Positions 8,224-16,537 of a DNA stretch of 64,000 bases are shown here, one piece after another. Source of the DNA: Bacillus solitudinis (GTDB lineage Bacteria > Bacillota > Bacilli > Bacillales > Bacillaceae_D); the NCBI RefSeq assembly GCF_002797395.1, contig NZ_KZ454943.1, positions 2,221,486-2,285,485 of the forward strand, written 5' to 3'. The position numbers and the translations under genes were made by a program. Within the stretch, counting starts at the first letter, position 1; each line of letters begins with the position of its first letter. The notes below the pieces were generated by a model, which saw nothing but the letters and a program-made list of their open reading frames with translations, did not search any database and had not been told where the DNA came from.

Positions 8224-8904
8224 GTGGTGAAGACGGTTTTAGTCGTAGAAGATGAAATCGCAATTAGTCAGGTGTTAAAAGCTTATCTAAAGAAAGCGAA
8301 CTATGAGGTAGAGCAAGTATTTGATGGAAATCTTGCACTTGCGGCCTTTCTGCGCATGCAGCCATCACTTGTTTTGTTAGATGTGATGCTTCCTGGTAAA
8401 GACGGTTGGTCGATTCTAAAGGACATCCGTCAACACAGTTCCTGTCCTGTGATTATGCTAACGGCTTTAGATGATGTTAGTTACCGATTATCTGGCTTAA
8501 ATGGTGGAGCGGATGATTATATGTCTAAACCGTTTATTGGAGATGAGGTTGTGGCAAGAGTGAATGCGGTTTTGAGAAGAGCATCTACACTTGAAGATGG
8601 TGATGTTAAAAGGTTTGGGCATTTAATTGTGGACTTCAAAGCGCATCGGGTGACACTAAATGGACGCGATGTTGAGTTGACGCCAAGGGATTTATCCTTA
8701 TTATTATTTTTGGCTAAACACCCAAATCAAACATTTACCCGTGAACAGCTAATCGACCAAGTCTGGGGGATGGATTATAACGGAACGGATCGAGCAGTCG
8801 ATTTAGCAATCAAACGAATTAGAAAATCGCTCCTTGGGTGGACAAGTACAGAAGGTGAAATCAAAACTTTACGAGGATTGGGGTATCAACTCTGTGTCTA
8901 TTAA
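8224..8904 (+). CDS. OmpR-family response regulator
   Basis: About 226 residues. The receiver domain has the acidic pair in VVEDE, the phosphoacceptor Asp in LLDVMLPGKDG (about residue 55), Thr in MLTALDD and Lys in MSKPF. A winged-helix DNA-binding domain follows (LTPRDLSLLLFLA, then TLRGLGYQL). Four start codons lie in a row at 8218-8229. AGGGG at 8213-8217 best fits the GTGs at 8224 or 8227. It overlaps the sensor kinase gene that follows, and htrA and a prsA-like gene lie downstream, so it may respond to secretion or envelope stress, as CssR does. The sequence is not a clear CssR ortholog. Confidence 0.93.
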   Translation: MVKTVLVVEDEIAISQVLKAYLKKANYEVEQVFDGNLALAAFLRMQPSLVLLDVMLPGKDGWSILKDIRQHSSCPVIMLTALDDVSYRLSGLNGGADDYMSKPFIGDEVVARVNAVLRRASTLEDGDVKRFGHLIVDFKAHRVTLNGRDVELTPRDLSLLLFLAKHPNQTFTREQLIDQVWGMDYNGTDRAVDLAIKRIRKSLLGWTSTEGEIKTLRGLGYQLCVY

Positions 8905-10303
8905 TAGTAGAAAGCGGATGTCTCTTTTACGATATTGGACGACGCGTTATTTAATAACATTACTAATAGGGTTGGCGGTAGTAGCAATCGCTTCAGCGCT
9001 TTGGATCCGGCATACCACGATCGAGCACCGTCTTGATTTGACTGTCTTTATGGCCGAGCAGCTTGCGAGTCGGATGGTTAATAACACTGAAGAAAGATGG
9101 GGACCAAGCGAGGAAGACCTTGAATTTCTCAAACGTCAACAATTAGAAAGAAGTACCTTTATTGTGAATACACAAGGTAGGATTTTATCGGCGAACCGGA
9201 TGGCAGGTAAAATGCGCCTACAGTCTATTTATTTATCCATATTGGAGGCTGAAGAACAGGTGCAACGAATTCAGCTTGATAATGAAAGCCGTGACCGTTA
9301 TTACGTGGTTAAGGCACCGATTCAAGCTGAAGGTGTTCTCTTTGGCTGGGTGGTAATTATTCAACCTGAAGCAGAAATAAGAACTGTTAATCAAGAATAT
9401 AAGCTTCTGTTAATTATGTTAGCAAGCCTTGCTTTACTAGGCTGGGCTGCCATATACTTCCTTTCAAAGAAGCTGTCGTCTCCGATTAAAGACGTGGTTG
9501 TTGCAGCAAAAGAAATTCAGGAAGGTAATTATAATATTCAATTGTCTGACAACTCAAAGGAACAGGAAGTATACGAGCTCGTTCATTCTTTTAAGGAAAT
9601 GGCGAGTCGTCTACAGCAATTAGAAACACTTAGAACAGAGCTCTTAGCTGGTGTAACACATGAGTTGAAAACACCAGTTACATCAATTAGTGGTTTATTA
9701 CAAGCGATTAAAGATGATGTTGTCTCTGGAGAGGAGGCAAAAGAATTTTTAGCAATTTCCTTAAAAGAAACAGCAAAAATGCAGAAGATGGTTGAGGATT
9801 TACTCGCTTTTAACTCCTTTGCTGCCAATAAGCTGCCGATTATTCGGGAAGAACACGAGCTAAATGACTTTATGAGGGAAATGCTTTATGAATGGGAAAT
9901 TGTACAGGATGGCTCAATTTCATATCAGTTCAATGACCTATCTGAAGATTGTTTCGTTCAAATAGATTCGGTAAGATTGCAACAAATTATTGTTAATTTA
10001 CTCGGGAATGCAAAGCAAGCAATTGAAGGCAAGGGAACAATTAGTATGACGTTAGTGAAGCTTAAGGATAGCGTTGCAATAGACGTTAAGGATAATGGAC
10101 GAGGGATTCCTGAAGAGGAACAAGGGTTGGTTTTCGAACGGTTTTATCGAGGTGAAAACAAGAAGTATAAAGTGCGCGGACTCGGACTTGGTTTACCGTT
10201 AAGTAAAATGATTGCACAAGCTTTAGGGGGGGATCTTGTTTTAAAGGGAAGTTCTGAAGAAGGAACAACTTTTCGGGTGACACTTCCGGTTAAAGACGAA
10301 TAG
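8894..10303 (+). CDS. Membrane sensor histidine kinase
   Basis: About 469 residues with two membrane segments (near residues 20-40 and 180-200) flanking an extracytoplasmic sensor region, then HAMP. The HisKA motif is AGVTHELKTPVTS, with the phosphorylated His. The HATPase boxes are NLLGNAKQAI (N box), DNGRGIPEEEQGLVFERFYR (G1 and F boxes) and GLGLGLPLSKM (G2). The GTG at 8894 overlaps the regulator's stop; the ATG at 8918 is an alternative start with a weak ribosome site. It pairs with the preceding response regulator. A terminator follows, so htrA is probably a separate, possibly target, transcript. Confidence 0.9.
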   Translation: MSINSRKRMSLLRYWTTRYLITLLIGLAVVAIASALWIRHTTIEHRLDLTVFMAEQLASRMVNNTEERWGPSEEDLEFLKRQQLERSTFIVNTQGRILSANRMAGKMRLQSIYLSILEAEEQVQRIQLDNESRDRYYVVKAPIQAEGVLFGWVVIIQPEAEIRTVNQEYKLLLIMLASLALLGWAAIYFLSKKLSSPIKDVVVAAKEIQEGNYNIQLSDNSKEQEVYELVHSFKEMASRLQQLETLRTELLAGVTHELKTPVTSISGLLQAIKDDVVSGEEAKEFLAISLKETAKMQKMVEDLLAFNSFAANKLPIIREEHELNDFMREMLYEWEIVQDGSISYQFNDLSEDCFVQIDSVRLQQIIVNLLGNAKQAIEGKGTISMTLVKLKDSVAIDVKDNGRGIPEEEQGLVFERFYRGENKKYKVRGLGLGLPLSKMIAQALGGDLVLKGSSEEGTTFRVTLPVKDE

Positions 10304-10365
10304 ATTACAACACCAGCTTCTAACAGAGTGGTCGCTTCAAGGTTGTAGTAAACCTTGCCATTTAT

Positions 10366-10409
10366 AGGGTATCTCAAAGGTTATTATAGCCTTTGGGATA
10401 CCCTTTTTT
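10366..10409 (+). terminator. Terminator after the two-component system
   Basis: AGGGTATCtCAAAGG pairs with CCTTTGgGATACCCT, followed by six T. Confidence 0.85.
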
Positions 10410-10527
10410 ATATGGTTAAAAATCTTTTATCAAGTTTTAAAGCTCGACATCTTCCTGACACATTGGTCCTTTAAAGTAATAACCAAGCAGTACTATTTAT
10501 TAACTACAAACCGGAGGGATAAACAAC

Positions 10528-11739
10528 ATGGAACATAATAATCTGGAAATTATTGATTATGAAAAAATAAAACGAAGAAAAGAGAAGAAGTCTAAAACAA
10601 AAAGCTTCTTCTTAACGCTTACAGCTGGTGTCATTGGCTCAGCACTTACTTTATCTGTGGTTCCTTATACGGATTATTATCATAATCTCCTTACAAATGA
10701 GGGTGTTGCTGAAGTGAATCAGTCGAATAGTTCCTTGTCATTTCAACAAACATCAACCGCAACGACTAACTCGGTAGCGGATATTGTTGAAGCTTCCTCC
10801 CCAGCGATTGTGGGGATTGTGAATGTACAACAACAAAATAATCGATTTAGTCAAACGATGGAAAGTGTAGAAAGTGGTATGGGTTCGGGAGTCATTTTTG
10901 ATAAAAGGGAGGAGGGTGCCTTCATTGTTACAAACCATCATGTGATTGAAGGGGCTACAGATATCGAAGTATCACTTTATAATGGCGAAAAGGTGAAGGC
11001 TGAGCTTATTGGATCGGATGCACTTACAGACTTAGCCGTTTTAAAAATCAATCCAGAACATGTAACTGCCACTTTAGCATTTGGTGATTCCTCGCAGCTT
11101 AGATCAGGTGATACGGTTCTAGCAATTGGAAACCCATTAGGTCTTGATTTATCAAGAACGGTTACACAGGGAATAGTTAGTGGGGTCGATCGAACAATTA
11201 ATGTTTCGACATCTGCGGGAGAATGGGAGCTTGATGTTATCCAAACAGATGCAGCAATTAACCCTGGAAATAGTGGAGGAGCGTTAATTAATACTCAAGG
11301 TCAGGTTATTGGAATTAATAGTTTAAAAATCTCAGAAAATGGCGTAGAGGGATTAGGATTTGCAATTCCAAGTAATGAGCTTCTGCCGATAATTAATGAG
11401 ATTATTGAACATGGACAAATCGAGCGTCCGTACATCGGTGTCGGGTTAGCGGGTTTAGAAGAAGTCCCTCAATATTATCGTCAAAATTTATCAGCAGAAA
11501 TTACAAATGGTGTCCTGATTACAAACGTTGACCCTAATTCTTCAGCGGCCGAAGCAGGTTTGCAGGTAGAGGATATAATTACTTCTATTGATGGCACACA
11601 AATTGAAGATGCAAGTGACTTAAGAAAGTATCTTTATTCTGAACGGGAGATAGGGGATGAAATTGAACTTCACATTTATCGTGAAAACCAACCTTTAACG
11701 ATGAAAGTGATGTTGAAAAGTAGTCATGTCTCGGAATAA
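10528..11739 (+). CDS. htrA: HtrA/DegP-type serine protease with PDZ domain
   Basis: A 403-residue membrane-anchored S1C protease. A lysine-rich cytoplasmic start is followed by one membrane helix (about residues 26-46) and a Ser/Thr/Gln-rich linker. The trypsin-like domain has His in VTNHHVIEG, Asp in LTDLAVLKI and Ser in NPGNSGGAL. A PDZ domain covers about the last 100 residues (EAGLQVEDIITSIDG). It degrades or refolds misfolded exported proteins at the outer membrane face. The start follows GGAGGG. It lies between a two-component system and a PrsA-like foldase (24 bases downstream), so the three probably form an envelope stress group. Confidence 0.95.
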   Translation: MEHNNLEIIDYEKIKRRKEKKSKTKSFFLTLTAGVIGSALTLSVVPYTDYYHNLLTNEGVAEVNQSNSSLSFQQTSTATTNSVADIVEASSPAIVGIVNVQQQNNRFSQTMESVESGMGSGVIFDKREEGAFIVTNHHVIEGATDIEVSLYNGEKVKAELIGSDALTDLAVLKINPEHVTATLAFGDSSQLRSGDTVLAIGNPLGLDLSRTVTQGIVSGVDRTINVSTSAGEWELDVIQTDAAINPGNSGGALINTQGQVIGINSLKISENGVEGLGFAIPSNELLPIINEIIEHGQIERPYIGVGLAGLEEVPQYYRQNLSAEITNGVLITNVDPNSSAAEAGLQVEDIITSIDGTQIEDASDLRKYLYSEREIGDEIELHIYRENQPLTMKVMLKSSHVSE

Positions 11740-11763
11740 AGAAGTTTGAAAGGTGAGAATTCA

Positions 11764-12642
11764 GTGACAAAAGTAATGAAACAAAAAAAGAATATTTTCT
11801 TTGCGATGGCTGCCTTGTTCGTACTTACTGTGATTATTATCGCAGCTTTTAACTCAAAAGAGATTGTGGCACAAGTAAATGGCGAAACAATAAGTAGAAA
11901 ACAGCTAACAAATCAATTGGTTGAATGGTACGGCACTGATGCTTTGGAAATACTCGTTACAGATAAGATTATTGAACAGGAAGCAAGGAAAGAAGGTATA
12001 ACAATATCTAAGCAAGAAATAGAAAATGAATTGGCACAGTATGTTGAATCATATGGAGGGGAGGAAGCGTTTCTAGAAATTCTTGAGTCAAGTGGTGTAA
12101 AGATAGATAAAGTAGAAGATGATGCCAAAAAGTATCTCCTACTAGAAAAACTTCTTAAACCCCGTATTACAATATCTGAAGAAGAGATGCTTGCTTATTT
12201 CTCTGAATACGAATATTCCTTTGCCGAAGAGGAACAGGTGAAGGCTAGTCATATCCTTGTTGAAGATGAAAAAACAGCAGAGGAGGTAATAGAAAAATTA
12301 GAAGAAGGTGAAGATTTTAATGAAATTGCCAAGTCATATTCTATAGATACGGCTAATCATGAAGTCGGTGGCGATTTGGGTTACTTTACAAGGGGGACGA
12401 TGGCTGAAGCCTTTGAAGAAGTTGCCTTTTCATTAGACCTTGGCGAAATAAGCGGTCCTGTGCAAACAGAATTTGGTTATCATATTATCAAAGTAGCCGA
12501 ACATGTAGAAGCAACAGAAGCAAACTATGAGGATCATAAAGCAGAAATTGAAGATATATTATTTGAAGAAAAAGTGCAAAAAGAATACGAAGTTTGGCTT
12601 AGTGAAATGAAAGAAACACGTGAAATTGAATACAGCTTATAA
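11764..12642 (+). CDS. Membrane-anchored parvulin-type peptidylprolyl isomerase (PrsA-like)
   Basis: 292 residues from a GTG at 11764 with AAAGGTGAG six bases upstream. One N-terminal membrane helix (FFAMAALFVLTVIIIAAF) has no lipobox Cys, so unlike classical PrsA it is anchored by a helix rather than a lipid. A SurA-like N-terminal chaperone region follows, then a parvulin domain (about residues 160-260) with KASHILVEDEKTAEE, GGDLGYFTRGTM and FGYHIIKV. It helps exported proteins fold outside the membrane. It sits 24 bases after htrA and is probably co-transcribed with it. Confidence 0.9.
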   Translation: MTKVMKQKKNIFFAMAALFVLTVIIIAAFNSKEIVAQVNGETISRKQLTNQLVEWYGTDALEILVTDKIIEQEARKEGITISKQEIENELAQYVESYGGEEAFLEILESSGVKIDKVEDDAKKYLLLEKLLKPRITISEEEMLAYFSEYEYSFAEEEQVKASHILVEDEKTAEEVIEKLEEGEDFNEIAKSYSIDTANHEVGGDLGYFTRGTMAEAFEEVAFSLDLGEISGPVQTEFGYHIIKVAEHVEATEANYEDHKAEIEDILFEEKVQKEYEVWLSEMKETREIEYSL

Positions 12643-12731
12643 GTTAACTAAAACATAGGGTTGTCTCAAAAGCATAAAAGGATATGACGATGGGTTCGTT
12701 CACTACTCGCCTTAAGATGAGAAAACCCTTT

Positions 12732-12888
12732 GAAAGCATTTCGAGGAAGCAGTAATGGCTTCACTCGTTGCGCGCCTTGCTATGAAAAAACCACTCATAG
12801 CAAGGCTTTTCAAAACCGGGCAAACGGCTCCGCGCATTACTAAGAGGCCACTGAAAAAGGAAAAGCACCCTTTTTTTCAGTGGCCTCT
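12732..12888. repeat. Dispersed palindromic repeat, copy R1
   Basis: Nearly identical to R6 (56134-56335). It contains nested inverted repeats: outer AGTAAT/ATTACT, inner GCCTTGCTATGA against TCATAGCAAGGC, and a terminal hairpin at 12844-12887 (GAGGCCACTGAAAAAGG against CCTTTTTTTCAGTGGCCTC). It sits 3' of the prsA-like gene and probably doubles as its terminator. It has no coding capacity. Confidence 0.85.
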
Positions 12889-12952
12889 TCATCGTAAGGC
12901 TTTTAAAAGATGTAGCGACTCCGCCCATTAATGTTCAAACAACTGCGCTTTC

Positions 12953-13057
12953 CTAGGTGAATAATTGCCTTATTAGGAAAATAATGCCACCCCATAAAGG
13001 TATACTTAGTAAACCTCCCCATAACAATCCTTTGAAAATATTTCCTTCTCCATCCAT
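12953..13057 (-). CDS. Small membrane protein (34 aa)
   Basis: An ATG at 13057 opens a 34-codon frame: MDGEGNIFKGLLWG, then a hydrophobic, Gly/Leu/Ile-rich helix (GLLSIPLWGGIIFLIRQLF). It has one predicted transmembrane segment with a charged C-terminal Arg. AAGGA lies nine bases upstream, and a TATAAA-like -10 further up. Similar tiny one-helix proteins are common in Bacillaceae, but I cannot name this one. The layout (acidic N-terminus, single helix) is what makes it credible. Confidence 0.5.
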   Translation of the reverse strand: MDGEGNIFKGLLWGGLLSIPLWGGIIFLIRQLFT

Positions 13058-13134
13058 AAAAATCAGTCCTTACAATATTTATATTAAGTGTTGCCATAAA
13101 TTATCTAGTAAATACTCAAAGGGTTGCCCACTCT

Positions 13135-13290
13135 ATGCCAGGGGATATCATTTTAACGGGGACACCAGAAGGCGTGATACTCGGTTTGCCTAAAGATGAG
13201 CAAATTTACTTGAAGGCAGGAGACGAAGTAACGGTCGAAATTGAAATAGTCGGTTCACTAACGAATTATTTTATTAAGGAAGAGCTATAG
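13135..13290 (+). pseudogene. C-terminal scrap of a fumarylacetoacetate-hydrolase-family enzyme
   Basis: Fifty-one codons from MPGDIILTGTPEGVILGLPK to a TAG at 13288. PGDxILTGTPxGV is the signature near the C-terminus of FAH-family hydrolases, and the usual final strand (VGSLTNYFIKEE) follows. Nothing upstream extends the domain in any frame, so about 200-250 residues are missing. Enzymes of this family act in sugar-acid and aromatic catabolism. It is probably a leftover of the same eroded sugar-utilisation region. Confidence 0.75.
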
Positions 13291-13360
13291 GATAACTTAT
13301 TTCGCTAATCTACAAAGTTCAATACATTATATAACTTAATTGGTTGCTAAATTGATATAA

Positions 13361-13403
13361 AAAAGAGGAGTCTTTTGCCAAGAATACAATACTCTTCTTT
13401 TAT
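13361..13403 (+). terminator. Terminator after the FAH remnant
   Basis: AAAAGAGGAGT pairs with ACTCTTCTTTT around a 19-nt loop; probably the remnant gene's original terminator. Confidence 0.65.
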
Positions 13404-13422
13404 GAACCCAGACATAAAGTTT

Positions 13423-13544
13423 AAAGTGGAAATCATTATACATGGAATATAACAATTAAGGAATGCGCAGGAACGTACGAGGGATTGTTTCATATTGACC
13501 TGCCAGGAAAACAGTATATGGCTGTTCGAATAACTAAAATTTAA
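13423..13544 (+). pseudogene. C-terminal scrap of an unidentified, possibly glycosidase, gene
   Basis: A frame ending in TAA at 13542 encodes SGNHYTWNITIKECAGTYEG, then LFHIDLPGKQYMAVRITKI. The strand-rich ending, closing on MAVRITK, resembles the C-terminal beta-sandwich of GH27/GH36-type glycosidases, but it is too short to be sure. A strong terminator follows three bases later, as expected for a genuine gene end. The rest of the gene is absent. Confidence 0.4.
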
Positions 13545-13546
13545 CT

Positions 13547-13589
13547 AAAAAACTTCAATCTATTTTTAAAAGTAGATTGAAGTTTTTTT
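13547..13589 (+). terminator. Strong terminator
   Basis: AAACTTCAATCTA and TAGATTGAAGTTT form a 13-bp perfect stem followed by TTTT. Confidence 0.85.
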
Positions 13590-13853
13590 GATTTCAATGA
13601 AGACTCATCTAACAGACATATTATATTCATTCAAAACTATAATAATAAGAACAACTACCTTATCGTCTTTATACTAATAAGAGCCATACATTTATAAGGC
13701 TTTAACAGAAATTGAATAGGATGATTGTTGATTTAGTAGGTGTAAGAAACTAACTAAATTAATGAGGGGGGTAAAATATAAAATTAATAAAGTAAAAACC
13801 ATAAATTTAAGGTACCTATATAAAAAAGTTTATATTTAATTAAAAAAATTTCG

Positions 13854-13882
13854 TTGACGTTAAAAAATCTATAAATTATAAT
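13854..13882 (+). promoter_or_regulatory. SigmaA promoter of the sugar ABC transporter operon
   Basis: TTGACG and TATAAT are separated by 17 bases. An inverted repeat, GGTAA-AGG-TTACC, at 13892-13904 overlaps the expected start site and is a candidate operator for the LacI regulator encoded downstream. Confidence 0.7.
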
Positions 13883-14030
13883 CAAAATAAAGGTAAAGGT
13901 TACCAAATATTCTTGATAAGTGTTTGCTTGTGAAAATAATAGGATTCTTGCGTGTAGACCATTATAAATTTTTTTAGTAAATGAGTTTTGATATGCTTAA
14001 CAATTTTAAGCGATTTTGGGGAATTTTAAT

Positions 14031-14046
14031 ATGTAAGCGTTTTATT
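14031..14046 (+). promoter_or_regulatory. Possible catabolite response element (cre)
   Basis: ATGTAAGCGTTTTATT matches the cre consensus TGWAANCGNTNWCA at 12 of 14 positions, missing the final CA. It lies in the leader, 42 bases before the start codon, where CcpA could block elongation. Confidence 0.3.
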
Positions 14047-14087
14047 ACTTGGTGGTATAAACATATGCATTAAAGGGGGTGCAGTTA

Positions 14088-15581
14088 ATGGAGTTAAAAA
14101 TGTCAGGAATCACTAAAAGTTTTGGATCCGTACAAGTGTTGAACCAAGCGGGTATTCACGTCAAGGAAAAGGAAGTTCATGCTCTAATGGGAGAGAATGG
14201 TGCGGGAAAATCAACACTTATGAAAATCCTAACGGGAGTCTATTCAAAGGATGCTGGAAACATCCTCATTAATAATGAGTCTAAGGATATGAACACGATT
14301 AAAGATAGTGAAAATCTCAGGATAGCTTTTATCCATCAAGAATTAAATGTTCTAGATGATATGAGTATCGTAGATAATATGTTTCTGGGGAAGGAATTAA
14401 AGACGAGGATTGGTTTCCTAGATAAAAAGACAATGATTCACCTAGCTAGAGAAAAACTAATGCTACTAGGCCTGAACATCGATCCAACTATGCGTGTGAA
14501 AGATATTTCTGTTGGGAGTCAACAGTTAGTTGAAATTGCAAAAGCGCTTTTGATGGATGCTGAGTTAATTATAATGGACGAACCAACGGCTGCATTATCA
14601 GATAAAGAAATAGATTTATTGTTTAGTATTATTAAGCAACTAAAGGTAAAAGGAGTGTCCTTTATTTATATTTCTCACCGAATGGAAGAAATTTTTAAAA
14701 TTTGTGATGAGATTACAGTCATGAGGGATGGCAAATTTATTGGTCAGAAAGCAGCAAAAGATACGACGTTTGAAGAGATTGTTAGCATGATGGTTGGTTA
14801 TGATTTAGATGATCGCTTTCCTCGCGTGGAAGTGGAGCCAGGTGACACGATTTTATCAGTTAGCAACTTAACTAAAAAGGGGAAGTTTGTGAATGTTAGT
14901 TTTGAGGTGAAGCAGGGTGAGGTTCTTGGGTTTTCGGGATTAATGGGGTCTGGTAGAACAGATGTAATGCATGCAATTTTCGGTAGTACGCCCTATGACA
15001 CAGGTTCTATTTCTATTTATGGTAAGGAAATAAAAATCAGTTCTCCTATCCATTCAAAAAAAGTAGGTTTAGGTTTTATTACTGAAGATAGGAAGAATGA
15101 AGGCTTGATTCTTGATTTTTCTGTTCGTGAAAATACAATATTACCTTATTTGAAATCGCTTACTAAGAGAAAGATTATCACTGAAGGAAAAATTACGAGT
15201 TTAGTTGATGAATATATAACAAAATTAAAGGTGCGTACAGCGAGTCAAGTCATTCCAGTCGGAAAGTTAAGTGGCGGAAATCAGCAAAAAATTGTTATTG
15301 CTAAATGGTTGATTACGAAGCCAAAAATATTAATTTTAGATGAACCGACAAGAGGTGTAGATGTTGGTGCTAAAAAAGAAATTTATGAAATTATTAATCA
15401 GTTAAAGAAGGAAGGGGTTGCGATTATTGTCGTCTCAAGTGAGCTTCCAGAGGTGATGGGAATTTGCGATCGAATAGCGATAATGAATGAGAAAAAATTA
15501 GTGAAGATACTAAACAGAGAAAATGCATCCCAGGAGAAAGTCATGGAATATGCGACAGTTGGAGGGATAGGAGTTGAGTAA
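14088..15581 (+). CDS. Ribose-type sugar ABC transporter, fused ATP-binding protein
   Basis: 497 residues with two ABC domains, as in RbsA, XylG and MglA. The first has Walker A GENGAGKST, signature SVGSQQLVEIAKAL and Walker B LIIMDEPTAAL. The second has a degenerate Walker A (GLMGSGRTDVM), as is normal for this family, then LSGGNQQKIVIAKWL and ILDEPTRGVDVGAK. The ATG at 14088 follows AAAGGGGGTG with six-base spacing. First gene of a three-gene operon (ATPase, permease, binding protein). Substrate not determinable; the neighbouring isomerase, kinase and transketolase genes suggest a pentose-like sugar. Confidence 0.93.
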   Translation: MELKMSGITKSFGSVQVLNQAGIHVKEKEVHALMGENGAGKSTLMKILTGVYSKDAGNILINNESKDMNTIKDSENLRIAFIHQELNVLDDMSIVDNMFLGKELKTRIGFLDKKTMIHLAREKLMLLGLNIDPTMRVKDISVGSQQLVEIAKALLMDAELIIMDEPTAALSDKEIDLLFSIIKQLKVKGVSFIYISHRMEEIFKICDEITVMRDGKFIGQKAAKDTTFEEIVSMMVGYDLDDRFPRVEVEPGDTILSVSNLTKKGKFVNVSFEVKQGEVLGFSGLMGSGRTDVMHAIFGSTPYDTGSISIYGKEIKISSPIHSKKVGLGFITEDRKNEGLILDFSVRENTILPYLKSLTKRKIITEGKITSLVDEYITKLKVRTASQVIPVGKLSGGNQQKIVIAKWLITKPKILILDEPTRGVDVGAKKEIYEIINQLKKEGVAIIVVSSELPEVMGICDRIAIMNEKKLVKILNRENASQEKVMEYATVGGIGVE

Positions 15582-16512
15582 GCTGTGGGAAATTTATAAG
15601 AAATACGGGACGTTCATTGTATTACTATCTCTAGTTATTATAGTGGCTTTGATAAACCCTAAATTTTTAACGATGTATAATATTTTAAATGTTTTCCGTC
15701 AAGTATCAATTAATGGTCTTATCGCTTTTGGGATGACATTTGTTATTCTCACAGGAGGAATTGATTTATCCGTTGGAGCCATACTTGGGTTATGCGGAAT
15801 GATTTTAGGATTAATGATTATGGGAGGGATGCCTGAATTAGTTTCCATTCTAACTGTTTTGTTTATAGGTGCTTTGCTTGGCTGGTTTAATGGATTCATG
15901 ATTTCAAAAATGAAGCTTCAAGCATTTATTGTTACGCTTGCAACGATGACAATGTTTGGTGGTATAACAATGATCATCTCAGACGGTATACCAGCTATGG
16001 GAGTAACAAAAGAAGCTCCATTATTAGACTTTTTCAGTCAGGGAAGTATCATAGGATTACCTTTTCCAATGCTAGTTTTAATTGTTACTTTTATCATATT
16101 GCTTATTCTTCTTCAAAATACGGTTTTTGGTCGAGGCGTTTATGCCATCGGCGGAAATGAAGAAGTTGCAAGACTATCATCGCTTCCGACAAATAGAATT
16201 AAGACCTTAGTCTATGTCATAAGTGGAACGATGTCTGCCTTAGCTGGAGTTATTTTGACCTCGCGTTTAAGTTCTGCTCAGCCGACTGCTGGTATTGGCT
16301 TTGAGTTAGACGCAATTGCAGCAGTGGTTATAGGTGGTACGAGTTTGTCTGGAGGCAGAGGAAGATTGTTCGGCACGTTTATCGGTGTACTCATAATTGG
16401 AGTGTTAAATAACGGATTAAATATTATTGGTGTCTCAGCATTTTATCAGCAATTTATAAAAGGGCTAGTTATTCTGCTTGCGATTTTACTTGATCGTAAG
16501 AGTGCTAGATAA
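15574..16512 (+). CDS. Ribose-type sugar ABC transporter permease
   Basis: A 312-residue polytopic protein of the RbsC/BPD_transp_2 family, with eight to ten hydrophobic helices. The conserved motifs are GMTFVILTGGIDLSVGA near residue 50 and AAVVIGGTSLSGGRG near residue 250, the latter contacting the ATPase. It starts at a TTG at 15574, overlapping the upstream gene by eight bases, with GGAGGGATAGGAG in front. This indicates translational coupling with the ATPase gene. Confidence 0.93.
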   Translation: MSKLWEIYKKYGTFIVLLSLVIIVALINPKFLTMYNILNVFRQVSINGLIAFGMTFVILTGGIDLSVGAILGLCGMILGLMIMGGMPELVSILTVLFIGALLGWFNGFMISKMKLQAFIVTLATMTMFGGITMIISDGIPAMGVTKEAPLLDFFSQGSIIGLPFPMLVLIVTFIILLILLQNTVFGRGVYAIGGNEEVARLSSLPTNRIKTLVYVISGTMSALAGVILTSRLSSAQPTAGIGFELDAIAAVVIGGTSLSGGRGRLFGTFIGVLIIGVLNNGLNIIGVSAFYQQFIKGLVILLAILLDRKSAR

Positions 16513-16537
16513 ATAAAATGTCCGGGGAGGAACAAAA

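Noticed and set aside
12900-13290. Coding frame across the repeat R1 boundary and FAH scrap
   Set aside because: Short open frames here overlap the repeat or mix frames; only the 34-codon minus-strand frame and the FAH C-terminus have protein-like features.
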